Assembly (NCBI GenBank): GCA_018135685.1
Contig: JAENPR010000520.1
Location: 62,001 to 126,000, forward strand
Reading direction: 5' to 3'
Length of the DNA stretch: 64,000 bases
Source of the DNA: Themeda triandra
Lineage: Eukaryota > Streptophyta > Magnoliopsida > Poales > Poaceae
Positions within the stretch are counted from its first letter, which is position 1, and every line of letters starts with the position of its first letter. A model generated the notes under the pieces. It did no database searches. It was given only the letters and a program-made list of their open reading frames with translations, and had not been told where the DNA came from. Positions 12,090 through 22,920 of this stretch are shown piece by piece. The translations under genes were made by a program, and so were the position numbers.

Positions 12090-12740
12090 TTTTAAAAAAA
12101 AAGGAGAGCATTGCTCAACCACAACCCCCCCCGCGTCAAAAGGAAGAGCATTGTTCATCTACACTACCATGGTTTTAAAACACGAGCAGCCAATTGAACA
12201 CTCATCTTTATTTCTGATGTGCCTTAGTAGAAAATCCATACTGATGAGCCTTTATTTCAGCTTCTCTATTTGGCCACCTCCTTATTACCTTATACGACTG
12301 TCATGCTTCATTCCATCCTGTCTCTTCACTAGGTGTAAGCCCAATTTTGGCCAAAGGTCCAATGCTGCATAGAAGGTAGAAGCGTAGTTTGAAGGATGAT
12401 GTTGATGAGATTTCTTTATTGTTCATTATTAGTCATCAGTATGAATTTTCCTGATAGTGGTTTAGAATGGGAGGTGGCAGGAGATTGGAGGGCGCATGAT
12501 ATGAATCTGTTGGTGCATTAACTAGTATCCAGTAGATTAGGTTTGGCTCGGTGGCGACGGCTCCTCATCTTCGTCTTGTGTCTTTTTTGTACTAGGTCTA
12601 TTGGCCGCTCCTTTTCTCTTAATGAAAAACGGGAATATATGTCTGCTCGCGAAAAAAAAATCTGTTGGTGCAGAGGGGTAGCCATGGAGACCGCATCATA
12701 GCTGGCCATCAAATTCATCTTTATTCTACAAGTCGGGTAA
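12090..12740 (+). ncRNA. PHAS-like block B3, miR2118-type site at 12462-12483
   Basis: This B block begins with the shared phrase GAGAGCATTGCTCA near 12101. It has a TATA-like ACCTTATACGACTG near 12289 and the site core AGAATGGGAGGTGGCAGGAG (12464-12483). That is one base off the B consensus, at the position facing miRNA base 1. The predicted cut lies between 12473 and 12474. Twenty nt downstream of the site a truncated LINE tail has inserted (12518-12660), so most of the 21-nt register after the first two cycles would run through that insertion. No conserved frame is present. Confidence 0.65.
12518..12660 (+). mobile_element. Severely truncated LINE 3' tail in block B3
   Basis: AATCTGTTGGTGCA at 12504-12517 is repeated at 12659-12672. 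Between the copies are about 140 bp ending AATGAAAAACGGG...CTGCTCGCG plus a run of A. The 'TTAATGAAAAACG' phrase and A-tail are shared with the LINE tail at 43728-43798. It is a 5'-truncated L1-type insertion with no coding sequence left. Confidence 0.8.
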
Positions 12741-12886
12741 ATTACTAGTGAGAAACAGTAATTAGGATCAGCAATATTTTAGAGTAGTCAGCTAACACCT
12801 GCGAAGAAGTCCACAGCTCCACGGAACCGCGTGGCGACCCTGATCAAAAGACAGTTCTCGTGCACTTATTCTGGCATAGATCATCT

Positions 12887-13239
12887 TTTTTTTTTGACTG
12901 CCTCTTACTGGTACAGCTGTAGTATTGTTCAGCGTACACACTCACATCTCACGCACACCACGCACACACTCCTATGCACGCCTTGCAGACCTACAACTAC
13001 ACACAGCGGAAATCGCGTCCTTCTGGAGATCAACGGAACTGCTCAGAGCTCCGTAGACGACGGGCACGTCGTTCTGACCATTGTGGTATCACGTGAGGGA
13101 GGCAACATGATTTTTATTTGGGAATCACTGTTACTAAGAACAGTGTCCCGGTGAGAAACGCAGTCGAATCCAGGATTCGAACCTGCGCTGGCTGCGTGGC
13201 CACTGCCGCCGCTAGCCACTCGAGCGGAAGCTCGGTCTC
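12887..13239 (-). mobile_element. tRNA-derived SINE with 14-bp target duplication
   Basis: GGCATAGATCATCT flanks the element at 12873-12886 and 13240-13253. Read on the minus strand, the head resembles a tRNA: an A-box-like CTCGAGTGGCTAGCGG, followed by a B-box GGTTCGAATCC near 13163-13173. A body of about 250 bp then ends in a run of A. Internal Pol III promoter boxes, no coding capacity, an A-tail and a target duplication together define a SINE. It is not a functional tRNA: there is no cloverleaf acceptor stem and the box spacing is stretched. It lies between B3 and A1. Confidence 0.9.
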
Positions 13240-13476
13240 GGCATAGATCATCTAGCACAACTCTAAATGTTTTTATATATAGATGTATTCTCGTCATATG
13301 TAATGAACACTACTACAAAGTGCAAACAAAGTTTTCGCATATCGATTTTGAGAGAGACTTTGCGAGACGAATGCATAAATTGATGATTTTGAGAAATATA
13401 AACATTCTGGCCTTCTCCATAAATAAAACAATAGCATCTGAAAATCCTAAAGTATTTTAGAAAACAAATAAACTTT

Positions 13477-13784
13477 AGAGTAAAATGTATGAATAGGTCA
13501 TTAACTTGTGCGGCTGTGTCGATTTTGGTCATCAACTTCAAAAGTGCATTTTGAGGTCAAAAACTTTACTTGTGCTGCACCAATACGTCATACCCCCTTC
13601 GATTTGAGGGGGCATTTTGATAAAAGGGCACCGTCCACGTAGGCAAAAAAAACATGAGCCAAAGGGGTATGGCCTATTGGTGCAGCACAAGTAAAGTTTT
13701 TGGACCTCAAAATGCAGTTTTGAAGTTGATGGCCCAAATCGACACAGCCGCACAAGTTGATGGCCTATTCATACATTTTACTCT
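13477..13784. mobile_element. 308-bp foldback element with arms of about 120 bp
   Basis: Left arm AGAGTAAAATGTATGAATAGG is answered at the right end by its reverse complement, and the arms stay nearly complementary for about 120 bp around a short loop containing GGGCACCGTCCACGTAGG. AAACTTT stands directly outside both ends (13470-13476, 13785-13791), a probable 7-bp target duplication. There is no coding capacity. The structure fits a foldback or MULE-type MITE. A transcript would form a long hairpin suited to 24-nt or 21-22-nt siRNA production. Confidence 0.85.
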
Positions 13785-13807
13785 AAACTTTATGACCGGC
13801 TCCATTA

Positions 13808-14013
13808 GGGCAGTCCCAATGCAAGACTCTGTCACAGAGTCCAAGACTATTTATTACACCTTATTTATGATATTTTGTTGATGTGGCAGCATATTTATTG
13901 AAAAAAGAGGAAGAAAAAATAAAACTCCGAGTCTTATTTAGACTCTAAGTCCACAACGTTCGAGGTAATAAATAAATTTAGACTAGATGATAGAGTCTGT
14001 ATTGGGACTGCCC
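13808..14013. mobile_element. Tourist-like MITE (206 bp), TTA target duplication
   Basis: Terminal inverted repeat GGGCAGTCCCAATGCA...GTATTGGGACTGCCC, flanked by TTA at 13805-13807 and 14014-14016. The 3-bp TTA duplication and the short AT-rich non-coding interior are characteristic of PIF/Harbinger-derived Tourist MITEs. Confidence 0.9.
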
Positions 14014-14334
14014 TTAATAATTGAGCATTATTGTCTCACGGAATCATTTACCTAGTGGTTTAGGGGGCAGCTTAAATACCGATTCTATCGGCCACAAGTC
14101 CAATAATTTGGTTCATTAGCTCTAGTTTCTAGTGCTCTGTTTTCTGTTCATTCATTGATTCGAAAAGAAACATCAAAGAAAAAAAAAGAGCTCCACGTAC
14201 GCCTCCACCTCTGTTTGTACGCGAAACTCCATTCAGCTAGTGGCTCCATTAATTAGAGCATTATAGAGTTTTCGGATCCATAGTGAAAACTGAACTTAAA
14301 TCACAGGTATATAAAATCTTGATTCGTAGGCTTA

Positions 14335-14691
14335 GGCCAGTCTCAATGGGAGGTTTCACCTCACCGTTATCAAGACGTGAAATTTTAAAATTAAATAGAA
14401 TTTTCTCACAATGCATAGTTTTATGGCGCAGTTTCACCAAAAAAAAATTCAATGCCTAGGGGATAGCGCGCGGTGGCCTCGACTCGCGATTGGGTATTTC
14501 ATAGGATGAAACGGCTCAGTGGGGATTTCATCCGGTTTCACGGCCTAGGAAACAACGCCCGCAGCGTTTCACCATGGTGAAGCTCATTCCTTCTCTCTTC
14601 TCCTCGTTTCATGCAAAAATGGTATTTGTGCTGATGTGGCAACCTAATAAATGTGCATGACACCCTGGTGAAACATGCACTGAGACTGACC
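14335..14691. mobile_element. Tourist-like MITE (357 bp), TTA target duplication
   Basis: Ends GGCCAGTCTCAATGGGAGG and GCACTGAGACTGACC are imperfect inverted repeats, flanked by TTA at 14332-14334 and 14692-14694. The interior contains repeated GTTTCA/TGAAAC phrases that extend the self-complementarity. It lies immediately upstream of the A1 promoter region. Confidence 0.88.
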
Positions 14692-14694
14692 TTA

Positions 14695-15380
14695 GTGTGT
14701 GGTACAAAGTTCATTATTTATATGAGACAGTGGTGTTAGCTAAAGCTCATTCATGCAGCTCCTCCCAGATCGCAGTAGTGCATGGCATATGGCCTATGGT
14801 AATAGCGTTTGTCCTCTGTCACATTCATCTTGCGTCTCATGCTCTGTCCTACACTCTGGGTACCATCAACGTACTCCATGCACCTCGCCTTCAATTCAAC
14901 CTGCATTATCTACACCTCCGAAAAATAGTTTGTCATCTTTCTAAAGTATAGATATAACTTTGCAACTACGCTGCTACTCTGTCAATATAAATATAACTTT
15001 GGTGTTCTACTCCCTTCTCTAGTTGTGCTGTGTTCCCCTATTTAGTTCAGTGCAATCTCGTCATTTTTAAGTGCAGGGAGTCTGTTCGACGTTTCAGCTC
15101 CTCTCCAATTTCCTTGTAGAGTTGTAGTTGTAGTGCGGCTCCCATTTCACAAATGCGACGATCCATCAACCACAAAAATCTAGAGAAAGTTCTAGCTCAC
15201 TATTATTAACCTTACTTGATAGTTTGGGCATGGTAGGTATCAGGATATGCAAAGGTGCAGCAGTTGACACTACATCAACTAGAGGCCAATCTATCACCAG
15301 CTACCCTCTCCAATCTAGGTCACTGTTATGTTGATGGAATCCACAGCCATGAAGAAGATTAGACGGCACCATTGCCTACC
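14695..15380 (+). ncRNA. PHAS-like block A1, miR2118-type site at 15225-15246
   Basis: This is the first A block. It opens with the A-specific phrase GTGTGGTACAAAGTTCATT and a TATA-like TTATTTATATG (about 14710-14720). It continues through conserved non-coding sequence, including GATCCATCAACCACAAAAAT just upstream of the site. Site core: GGCATGGTAGGTATCAGGAT (15227-15246). Pairing to miR2118 is strong across the 5' half of the miRNA. The predicted cut is between 15236 and 15237. Frames in the block differ from copy to copy and carry stops, so it is treated as non-coding. Confidence 0.65.
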
Positions 15381-15382
15381 GT

Positions 15383-15441
15383 GACCAGGCGAGGTATCTT
15401 TTTTTTTTAGAGCACGCCGATTTCAGACCAGGCGAGGTATC
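15383..15441 (-). repeat. Micro-retroposon insertion (27 nt) with 16-bp target duplication
   Basis: GACCAGGCGAGGTATC at 15383-15398 is repeated at 15426-15441. Between the copies are a T-run and AGAGCACGCCGATTTCA, a minus-strand insert with an A-tail. It sits about 140 nt downstream of the A1 site. Confidence 0.65.
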
Positions 15442-15444
15442 CAT

Positions 15445-16180
15445 CGAGGTATACATCACCAAGTTGCTAGGCACTGTGCCGGCACTGCTATCTCACTCAG
15501 TCCTACCGAAGTCAGCCACGACCGCCCTGCTCAAGATCAGCATAACATTTCCGGTGACCAAGCACATTTCTAGATTCACTTTTCAGATTCACACCTTTCT
15601 AGAACACCCAGTACCAGTAGTGGTAGCAAGCAGCAAGCCTTTTGGTCGAGCAACACATCCATGAAAATAAGTACAGCTGATCCTTTTTTTTCTCTAAAAG
15701 GAAGGACAAATGTGCTTCATTGAGATAAGAGTGTTTATAACGAAATCGCTTGACCAGGCAACTGTGTCATGTGCTTCTTTCATTCTATTTATTATTACTT
15801 TACAGTCCAGGGGATGTATGTTAAATTGACACTACATACATGTTCAGAAAAGAAAAATTGACGCTATACATAGATGGCACTGCTCGGTTGCATACTTGCA
15901 CGTGCCCTCAGTGTATTATTGAGCAATTGCGCATGCATGTACATAGTAATACATTTCATCACTTTATAGTAGAGCAAGCTAACAGAAGTACGTACACTAC
16001 GGAAAAAAAAATGTCCTGGAGTTGTAGGGAATAAGTCATCATATTGTTTCTTTATCTAGATTCTTGTCTATTTATTCATACCAGCTACATTATGAGTAAC
16101 TGAAGTGTCCCAATTTTATATGCTTTGAGATATGTCTCTATGACACTTCATGCTGATAATAACACTCCACGTCATGCTGT
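15445..16180. other. Diverged sequence between A1 and A2, no gene
   Basis: The first part continues A1-like sequence; the rest has no recognisable coding content. A T-run at about 15684-15700 followed by CTCTAAAAGGAAGGACAAATG may be another retroposed tail, but a clean target duplication was not found. Confidence 0.4.
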
Positions 16181-16184
16181 AGTA

Positions 16185-16740
16185 AATGCTAAAGCAAACC
16201 ATGCTCACACCATACATTCACACCTGTGCCCTGCCCTCTGTCAATATTTTTGTTCTACATGTTATGAAAATTGATTCTTCCCACCAACCTTCGCTCTAAC
16301 AGCATAATATATATAGTTGGTGTGCATGCATGATGTCTTCCTCCTTACTCTCCCCTGGATCAACTCTTGCTCTCTTCTCTTCTTCCCAATTCAGTTTCAC
16401 GATTCTAGGAGTCTTTGAAGGATGTCAGAGATACGAGGAAGCTTTGATCATCTGCAACAACTACCATCTTATGCCCATCACCATTCACCAGCAAACTGCT
16501 TCTTGCTTCACAATGATCCATCAACCACCAAAGTTTGGAGGGGGAAATAGCTTATATACTATTTCCAAGATCGATATTGGGCATGGCGGGTGTTGGGACG
16601 GCACACAAAGGTGCAGCAGGCATGATGCCAGGGAGACCAAATACAAAACATTGTTGTTTTGCTTCCATTCCAATGACAGAGGATCTCCAAGAGACATGAT
16701 ATCTTTGCTTTGCATGCTATATTTAGATTTTTAGAGCAAA
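16185..16740 (+). ncRNA. PHAS-like block A2, diverged miR2118-type site at 16578-16599
   Basis: An A-type block with a TATA-like AATATATATAG near 16304 and the conserved upstream phrase GATCCATCAACCAC. The site core is GGCATGGCGGGTGTTGGGAC (16580-16599). It differs from the A consensus at several bases, some of which keep G:U pairing. The shared downstream phrase CAAAGGTGCAGCAG is present. The block may be weakened or may respond to a different miR2118 isoform. Confidence 0.5.
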
Positions 16741-18686
16741 GCGTGAACTTCAACTGGCTATTCTTAGAATCTTGCATGCTAAATATAGCTTGCATGTGCC
16801 GCTAGCTATCTAGCATTGCTATAATAGAAAAGCTGTTGGAGTTTGCTACTTTTTTTTACAGAGTTTTGTATTTTAGAGGTTGGCTAAAGGGGTGTTTGGG
16901 ACTGCTCCGCTCTAGTTTTTCTAGCTCCGCTCCAGCTCCGCGTTGCCAAACACATCCTGCTCCAGCTCCAGAAACTCCGCTCCGCAAAAAAAGTGGAGCT
17001 GAAGACCAACTCCACGTTTTTTCTGAAGCACCTCAAGATGTACTCCAGTTTTTAGCATTTTACTAGTTAAGTGCCCGTGCGTTGCTACGGGTTTGTAAAT
17101 CACATGATTCTATATATCTTTCAGCTAATCCATATAAAAGAAGTGTCTTACATACTCTCAAAAAATGTGTCTTACGTGCACCATGATTTTGATTTGAGTA
17201 CAAGGATGGGTAACTGAAACACTTTGTATGGTCAAACATCTTGCAAGCACAGCTTGTACTTCGCTTTACTAAGCACCTCCTTCGAAACCAATGATTGTCT
17301 ACCATCAATGCCTAAGTTGTTTAAACTCCAATGGAGATATGACCTTTGTGAATTGCAAACCTTTCAGATGAACATTCTCAAAATATAAGGTAATCTAAGA
17401 TACACTTCCATAAACATACATGGTTAGCTAAGTCCAATCTGTAAGGTAAGATCTTTTAGGTGGGCCATGATCAATCTCTACAACTAAATCTATTAAAAGA
17501 AATTGGCTTATTCAAAATAAAAATGATTAGGTAAATTCAATTGAAATGTAAGGGCAAAACCGTTTCTTGAAATACATATAGCAATTTACATTTGGAACAT
17601 GCTCATTCATCCTTTCTCTTATTGTTTCCATCACTTCTTTATTTCCACCCTGCAGCTAGCAAAGGACACATATTACATACATCCAAATTTCATAGGGCAT
17701 CACTAATATTTAAATGGGTTCTAAGGGCAATGAAATCGAACCATCCTATAAAGAAGAAACACTTGATGAGATAGAAGCAAATGTAAGGGCTTGAAAAAAA
17801 ATATTATTTTTCTATTTCAAAGTTCAATGCCCCCTTAATACCCTCTCAATTCTTATAGACACAAAATTCCCAACCTACAACATACTATTGGTGTGCACTA
17901 TACATGGATGGAAAGCTTCAATGAATCTCTATAACCTTGTATGTATGATCAAATTTTTCGGAGCTTGTAGCAAATAACTTCGGAATATGTGAGTGTGTGA
18001 TTGTGCTTAGCCAATAAGTGACATAGTTTAGCAGAAGCATCAGAGTGGGTGATAACAACATTCTGTTACTTGGGCGTCAATGCATATTTCATGAAAATTC
18101 ATATTGTTGTTTTCACTTAAACAGCATTGCATTTTCAAGAAATATTATAAAATAGGTGGGAATAAAAATGTTCCCTTGGCATAAAACAATTAGGCAGCTA
18201 TAAGGTGTAATGGACCAGAAATCTAGACGACAACAAAAAAAAAAAAAATCCCCAACTCTGCGCACTCAGTAGGAACACTTAACCAAGGCATATACATCAA
18301 CCCATCATGTTACTATTAATGACGGCAACTATGACTAATAATTGTAGGATATAATAATGTTTCCGTAGAGAGAGAGTAGAGAGCAAACATCCTATATTAC
18401 GAGGGCCAAAAGCTAATCGATTGTTAGTCATATATAGTGCTCCAAAAGTTATAAGCAAATAAATCCATTTTTGAAAAAAAAAACATGAACTATTTATATA
18501 TCCCACACCAAATCCCTAACCCAGTTGGGTAAATCTAGAACCATCACTAACTGTTGATGAGGACCATCTTGGAGCACATTGGGAACAGGCAAAACTGAGT
18601 GCAGGCAAATTAAACTAACCCACAAAAAAGAGGCATATCGTCCAATATCTAGGATGTGCAAGAGTAAACTGACTTGTAGATGAGTT

Positions 18687-18754
18687 CTAGGATTGAAGCT
18701 GCGCATAGATGAGATACTCGGCGACCTCCCGGCCATCCTTGATCTGGCTGAGAC
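18687..18754 (-). pseudogene. Captured terminal exon in Helitron H1
   Basis: On the minus strand a pyrimidine-rich tract and CCCCAG acceptor precede an open frame reading LSQIKDGREVAEYLIYAQLQ, then Ser and a TAG stop. This looks like the last coding exon of a real gene, but I cannot name the parent. It is colinear with the exon-like block at 19.8-20.3 kb, so both may come from one captured gene. Confidence 0.45.
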
Positions 18755-19799
18755 CTGGGGAAGAAAGCACACAGACTAAGGGAAAGCAATGTATCTAGAG
18801 AAGAAGAAGACATGGGTAGAATGCATTCATTGTACATCATAATATCTATTAGCACTCCAAAAAATGAGTGTTATCAGTGATTATCAAACAATCAATTCTA
18901 TAAGGAAAACAGTTAGACATGATACTGAATCAAAATAGAAAGACGTTTTTCTCTGGATTGCAGATATGATATTTCAATGCGCTGTGAGACAAGCTTCAAA
19001 ACATACATGTCATCGAATGAAGGAGCTTAGCTATGTTGTCACTGCTAGTTTGTGCAATGGTTTCTCTCAAGACAACTGTGTTCGATAGCCAAAATGTCAA
19101 CCTACATCAAATTCAGATTCTTACTTCTTAAATTTCAATCATAGGTCTGCGTGTTGCTCAAAGGCTGTGAAGGTTTGTTGAGTGACAAATTTTTCACTGC
19201 ATCTTGCTGCCTGTACATGCCTAAACATGTTTGCAATCAATGTTTGTGCAGATCAGGCAAGTTAACTCTGGGAGCCTTGGAATCTGCAGTGCTCGATAAT
19301 TTATGCCCGTCTGCCATGTTCCTGTATGGAAGGATGAAAGACCACCGAGTATTACAGTTGAGGATGACCTGAAATTCTGAAAGTATACTACTGAATTTAC
19401 CCAGTTGGTCTAACGCAACAGCAGGCATTGCACGGTTTCAGATTTAGGGATGATTCGGAACTGGAGCAATATCAAAGACCATCCCCTGTGCATAATTTTG
19501 TGTAGGCATATGTTTTCCCCTGATTCTTACTGAACCTAACCGTTAACCGTTTAGAGTTTCAATTCAGTTGTACTGTAGTCTAGGGTGTTTTGTATAGCAA
19601 ACAAACTCCTCATCCTATGCCAGTAAAGATCATCTACCGGTTGTAAATATTCCATGATCTGTTCCCTTCGTTCACGAAGGACTGCAGCAGATCTTACCTA
19701 AATCACACAGCAATTACTGAAACTGAAAGAACCCATAGCCAAAGCTCCCCCATCGCACAAACCCACAAGCAGGAATATAGTGTTGTGATCTAGACGGGA

Positions 19800-20290
19800 G
19801 TAGGAAACAATGTTACGAACCGGCCGTACCTGAGCAGCGGCGCCTGCGTGGAGGCGTCCTCTACGGCCGTGGTGGCTAGGTTGTCGTAACCTATGCGGAT
19901 CGAGCTGCGCGAACGAGCCGGCTGTACCCAAGCAGTGCGTCGTCCTCGGCGGTGGCCGTGGAAGACAGGCTGCCGTTGTGGCGTCCGGTGTCGCCGACGA
20001 GCGCGTAGGCGGCAGGGACCTCGCCTGGCGTCAAGGGCGGTCTCGCACCATCGCCGCCGGCGTCGTCTAGGTGGTCTCCAGCGCCACGTTGTCCAGAGCT
20101 TGTAGATTCGGCGGCGGCGGCGGCAAGCAGGCACCGGCAGACGGGCCGAGGATGGGGGTGTCGGGGCGCTCTCCGTGTTGGTGTCGAACTCGGATCGGGG
20201 GGAGCGGGGAGCGAGGGTTGGAGGGAGTTCGAGGCGGGGAGCAGGGTTAGAGGGAGCTCGAGGATGGGGGTTTGGCAACCGGTCGTAGGC
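19800..20290 (-). pseudogene. Captured GC-rich 5' exon-like region in Helitron H1
   Basis: This is a GC-rich island close to the 5' end of the minus-strand Helitron. Several overlapping frames are open. One minus-strand frame contains VPAAYALVGDTGRHNGSLS, which reads like protein, but no frame stays convincing over its full length. It is best read as a degraded captured promoter and first exon. Confidence 0.35.
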
Positions 20291-20820
20291 AGTCCCAGTC
20301 GTGCACGGGGGGCGGCAGTTGCGGTTGAGAGAGCGTGAGAGAGGGTGAGATCGCGTGGGGGTTGTTTAGCGGAGGGTAATCGCGCGGCGCCGAGTTAATT
20401 AGCGAGGGGATTACGATACAATTTGGATTCTTTTAGTAGTAAGATACTCTCACATGAAGTTGTAGTATAATTACTAACCTTGCCACTCATTAATCATTTC
20501 CCCTAAACGCTTCTGCTCCCCTGACGTCTAGGAGCAGCTGAGCTCTTGAGCCTCCGATGATCGTCCTGGACAGGCCTCCCGTTAGTTTGCACACCAGTTT
20601 CATCCCCTTTCATATTTTTTCTTTACATCGTACATTGATACATATTCGATATGTGTTTGTATTGTAGTTCATTCAATTTTACAACTAAATTTTTTACATT
20701 AAGGACTTGTCATATTCTTTTATTGCTTATATACCCAAATTGAGTGGTAAGTTTTACAATTGTTTACTAAGTAAATGGATTGTACCAAATGCATGTGAAG
20801 ATTTTGCCACGGCATACCCA

Positions 20821-20878
20821 CAATCAGGGGCAAATTTTTTTTCGTGTATAGTCGAGTATACAATTTCAATCAGGGGCA
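20821..20878 (-). repeat. Micro-retroposon insertion (34 nt) with 12-bp target duplication
   Basis: CAATCAGGGGCA at 20821-20832 is repeated at 20867-20878. The 34 nt between them begin with A and a T-run and include CGTGTATAGTCGAG. It fits a short reverse-orientation retroposed tail. Confidence 0.5.
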
Positions 20879-21100
20879 CAATGGACCATTTGCGTGAAAA
20901 TAACTCATTCTAGAGCTGGAGCATAGTTGTGTGCCAAACAACACTATCTGCTCCACAAACTCCACGGTAGAGCTGCTCTATGGTGGAGTCCGTAGAGTAG
21001 AGCTTGAAAAGTAGAAGTGGAGCAGTGCCAAACACTTTAGCAATCCATTTTTATCAACTCTCTTGGAGTTGCTCTTACAGCTGTGGTACAAGATACTCTA

Positions 21101-21342
21101 TCTATACTATAATTGAATTCTTCTAAAAGTGGGAAATGCAGAATCTCACCTCGACCCACACGCAGGCTTCCCACCCTCATTCTCACCCGCGTGCCATCTC
21201 CGGCTTCCCACCCGTGCGCAATCTATACTATAATTGAATTCTTCTAAAAGAGTGGGAAGCCAGAATCTCACCCTCAGACCCACACGCAGGCTTCCCACCC
21301 TCATTCTCACCCGCGTGCCATCTCCGGCTTCCCACCCGTGCG
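21101..21342 (+). repeat. Tandem duplication of the Helitron H2 5' terminus (2 x 121 bp)
   Basis: The copies begin TCTATACTATAATTGAATTC at 21101 and 21222. They run in parallel to GCGCAA at the end of each, differing by a few small changes and indels. The second copy is also preceded by A, so it could mark a Helitron inserted next to another Helitron rather than simple duplication. Confidence 0.85.
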
Positions 21343-22802
21343 CAAATTTGGAAGGTGAGGGCGTCCTCCCTTTCACCTGCAATCTCTCCCCAACCACAAA
21401 TATGGAAACGCGGATGGTACGCCCCGCACCGTGCGACACCATCGCCCAGCCCCGCCGTGCCGCCGGCTTGATCCGTGCAATCCCTCCTCCCCGTGCCTCA
21501 GCGCCGCCGGAACACCGCCGCCTCCATGACGCCCGCGCCGTCGTCCTCGCCGTTCGCCCTGGCCATGCACCCAAGCCGTTGTCCTCGGCTGCCGTGCCGC
21601 CGCCTTGACGCCACCGGACGTGCCTCCCACGCTGCGAGGAATGTGGAGGCGCCGCTATCCCCGCCGCCGGCGTCGCGGCCCGGGGTAACAGGATCACCAG
21701 GGCAGCCGTCCACCATCGTCGTGCCATCTCCAGGACGCGCAGACAGAACCCTTCACCGCCCCGTGATGATCTTTGGCGGGACGAGCCACCACGACGACAA
21801 CTGGTGCGTCTGCGACTCAGGTCCGAGACCCTCCGGTCCAGGGCGGTAGGAGGAGGCCTCACCTCGACGGGCGAAAACGAAGACTATAGGGGGACGGCCG
21901 TGTCCTCTGCTTCCCTGATGATACGGACAGCGTGACGGTCATCATCCCAAGGTCTCACTAATTCGTGCGGGATCAAGCAGTCACTTGCAGTCGCATCACC
22001 GCCGTCTCAATGGTTAGTCAATCTCTCTCGTGCTTGCCACTCATCTGCTTTTAGATTGATTTAGTGATAGCCAATCTGTCTGCTGCTTGCCACTTTCATT
22101 CAGTCATTCGGTAAAAATAAAATCTTTGATTCAGTCTGCAGTTTGATAGTCTACAGGCCCATGTGAAGAAAAGGGGATTTGCAGCAGAGATTGTCAGATT
22201 GAGCTGGTTATTTCTTCCCCTTTACTAAGGTATAATCTGGTAACATTTATGTGCACTTTTCATGTTTTAGATCCTCGAGTAGGCTTCCTGATATTTGATT
22301 TTTGGATCTCTTTAAGATTATATGTTTTAGTTAGCAACTAAAAATAAGTCTGGCTGCATTTAAAGTCAGGTACCATGGCAGAGTTAGAATGAGCAATATT
22401 AATTGAACACTCAATACATCTAGAAGACAGATGCAGTGTCCTTGCTTCTCTCCAAAATCAAATTTGAATGATAGAATTTATGCAGTGCATAGGGATATAA
22501 TCAGAGTAGTAGCAATAACCTGATTGTTATCCTCTATGGCGCTGCTTGCATTCGGAGCAATAACCTGATTTAAATATCTCTATGGCGCTGCTTGCAATAA
22601 CCTGATTGTTATCCTCTACCATTTTGTGGAACAGTACTGACGTACAACATATTTTATTCAATCAAATTCCAGGTTTTTGTGCAAAATTGTAGAGCTGCCA
22701 TCAATCAAAGCTTTCAGTTGGAAAATGGTCTTCCAATTTAGTATAATCAGCTTCCATGTTAAGGCATCCGGGATATTAATACAATTATGATTTTGTCTGC
22801 AG

Positions 22803-22920
22803 TGCCAATGATATGTGCAAGGAATCAAAGAGGCAGACCATCAGCGGTGATGATGTCCTCAAGGCGCTTGATGAGATGGAGTTTTCAGAGTTTGTAGAGC
22901 CCTTAGAACTTCACTGCAAG
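22803..22920 (+). pseudogene. Captured exon of a DPB4/POLE3-type histone-fold protein
   Basis: After a TCTGCAG acceptor, the exon encodes ANDMCKESKRQTISGDDVL, then KALDEMEFSEFVEPLELHCK, and stops at AAG|GTCAGT, an intact donor. ANDMCKESKRQTI..DDVLKALDEMEF is the histone-fold of the DNA polymerase epsilon subunit B3/DPB4 (NF-YB-like) family. The tail after EPL departs from the family, which normally continues into a basic helix. Neither the upstream histone-fold helix nor the acidic/basic C-terminus is in the window. It is one exon, carried within Helitron H2, and is taken as a non-functional capture. Confidence 0.85.

Larger units (their letters stand above)
17063..20444 (-). mobile_element. 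Helitron H1 (3.4 kb), minus strand, carrying gene fragments
   Basis: Read on the minus strand the element starts TCTTACTACTAAAAG (ending at 20444). It finishes with a short hairpin CCCGTAGCAACGCACGGG followed by CACTTAACTAG at 17063. The flanks are A and T, so it inserted between A and T without target duplication. TC start, a hairpin about 10 bp before CTRR, and AT insertion are the Helitron hallmarks. There is no Rep/helicase, so it is non-autonomous. It contains a GC-rich exon-like region near its 5' end and a spliced-looking last exon, consistent with gene capture on the same strand. Confidence 0.88.
16886..21041. mobile_element. Older inverted-repeat element split by a Helitron
   Basis: The left edge contains GGGTGTTTGG and dense GCTCCGCTCCAG/GGAGCT phrases. 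The right edge has GGAGCAGTGCCAAACAC and matching GAGCTGGAGCA/GCTCCAC phrases in inverse orientation. Removing the Helitron at 17063-20444 restores a single element of about 0.8 kb. This TGTTTGG/CCAAACA family with CTCCGCTCC phrases is common in grasses. A target duplication could not be fixed because both edges have small changes, so class assignment (TIR MITE) is tentative. Confidence 0.5.

Noticed and set aside
13150..13239. Possible tRNA gene (B-box GGTTCGAATCC on the minus strand)
   Set aside because: There is no complete cloverleaf. The A-tail and 14-bp target duplication show a SINE head.
17143..17175. GTGTCTTAC pair around ATACTCTC plus A-run as a micro-retroposon
   Set aside because: The duplication is only 9 bp, too short to separate from chance, so it was left out of the list.
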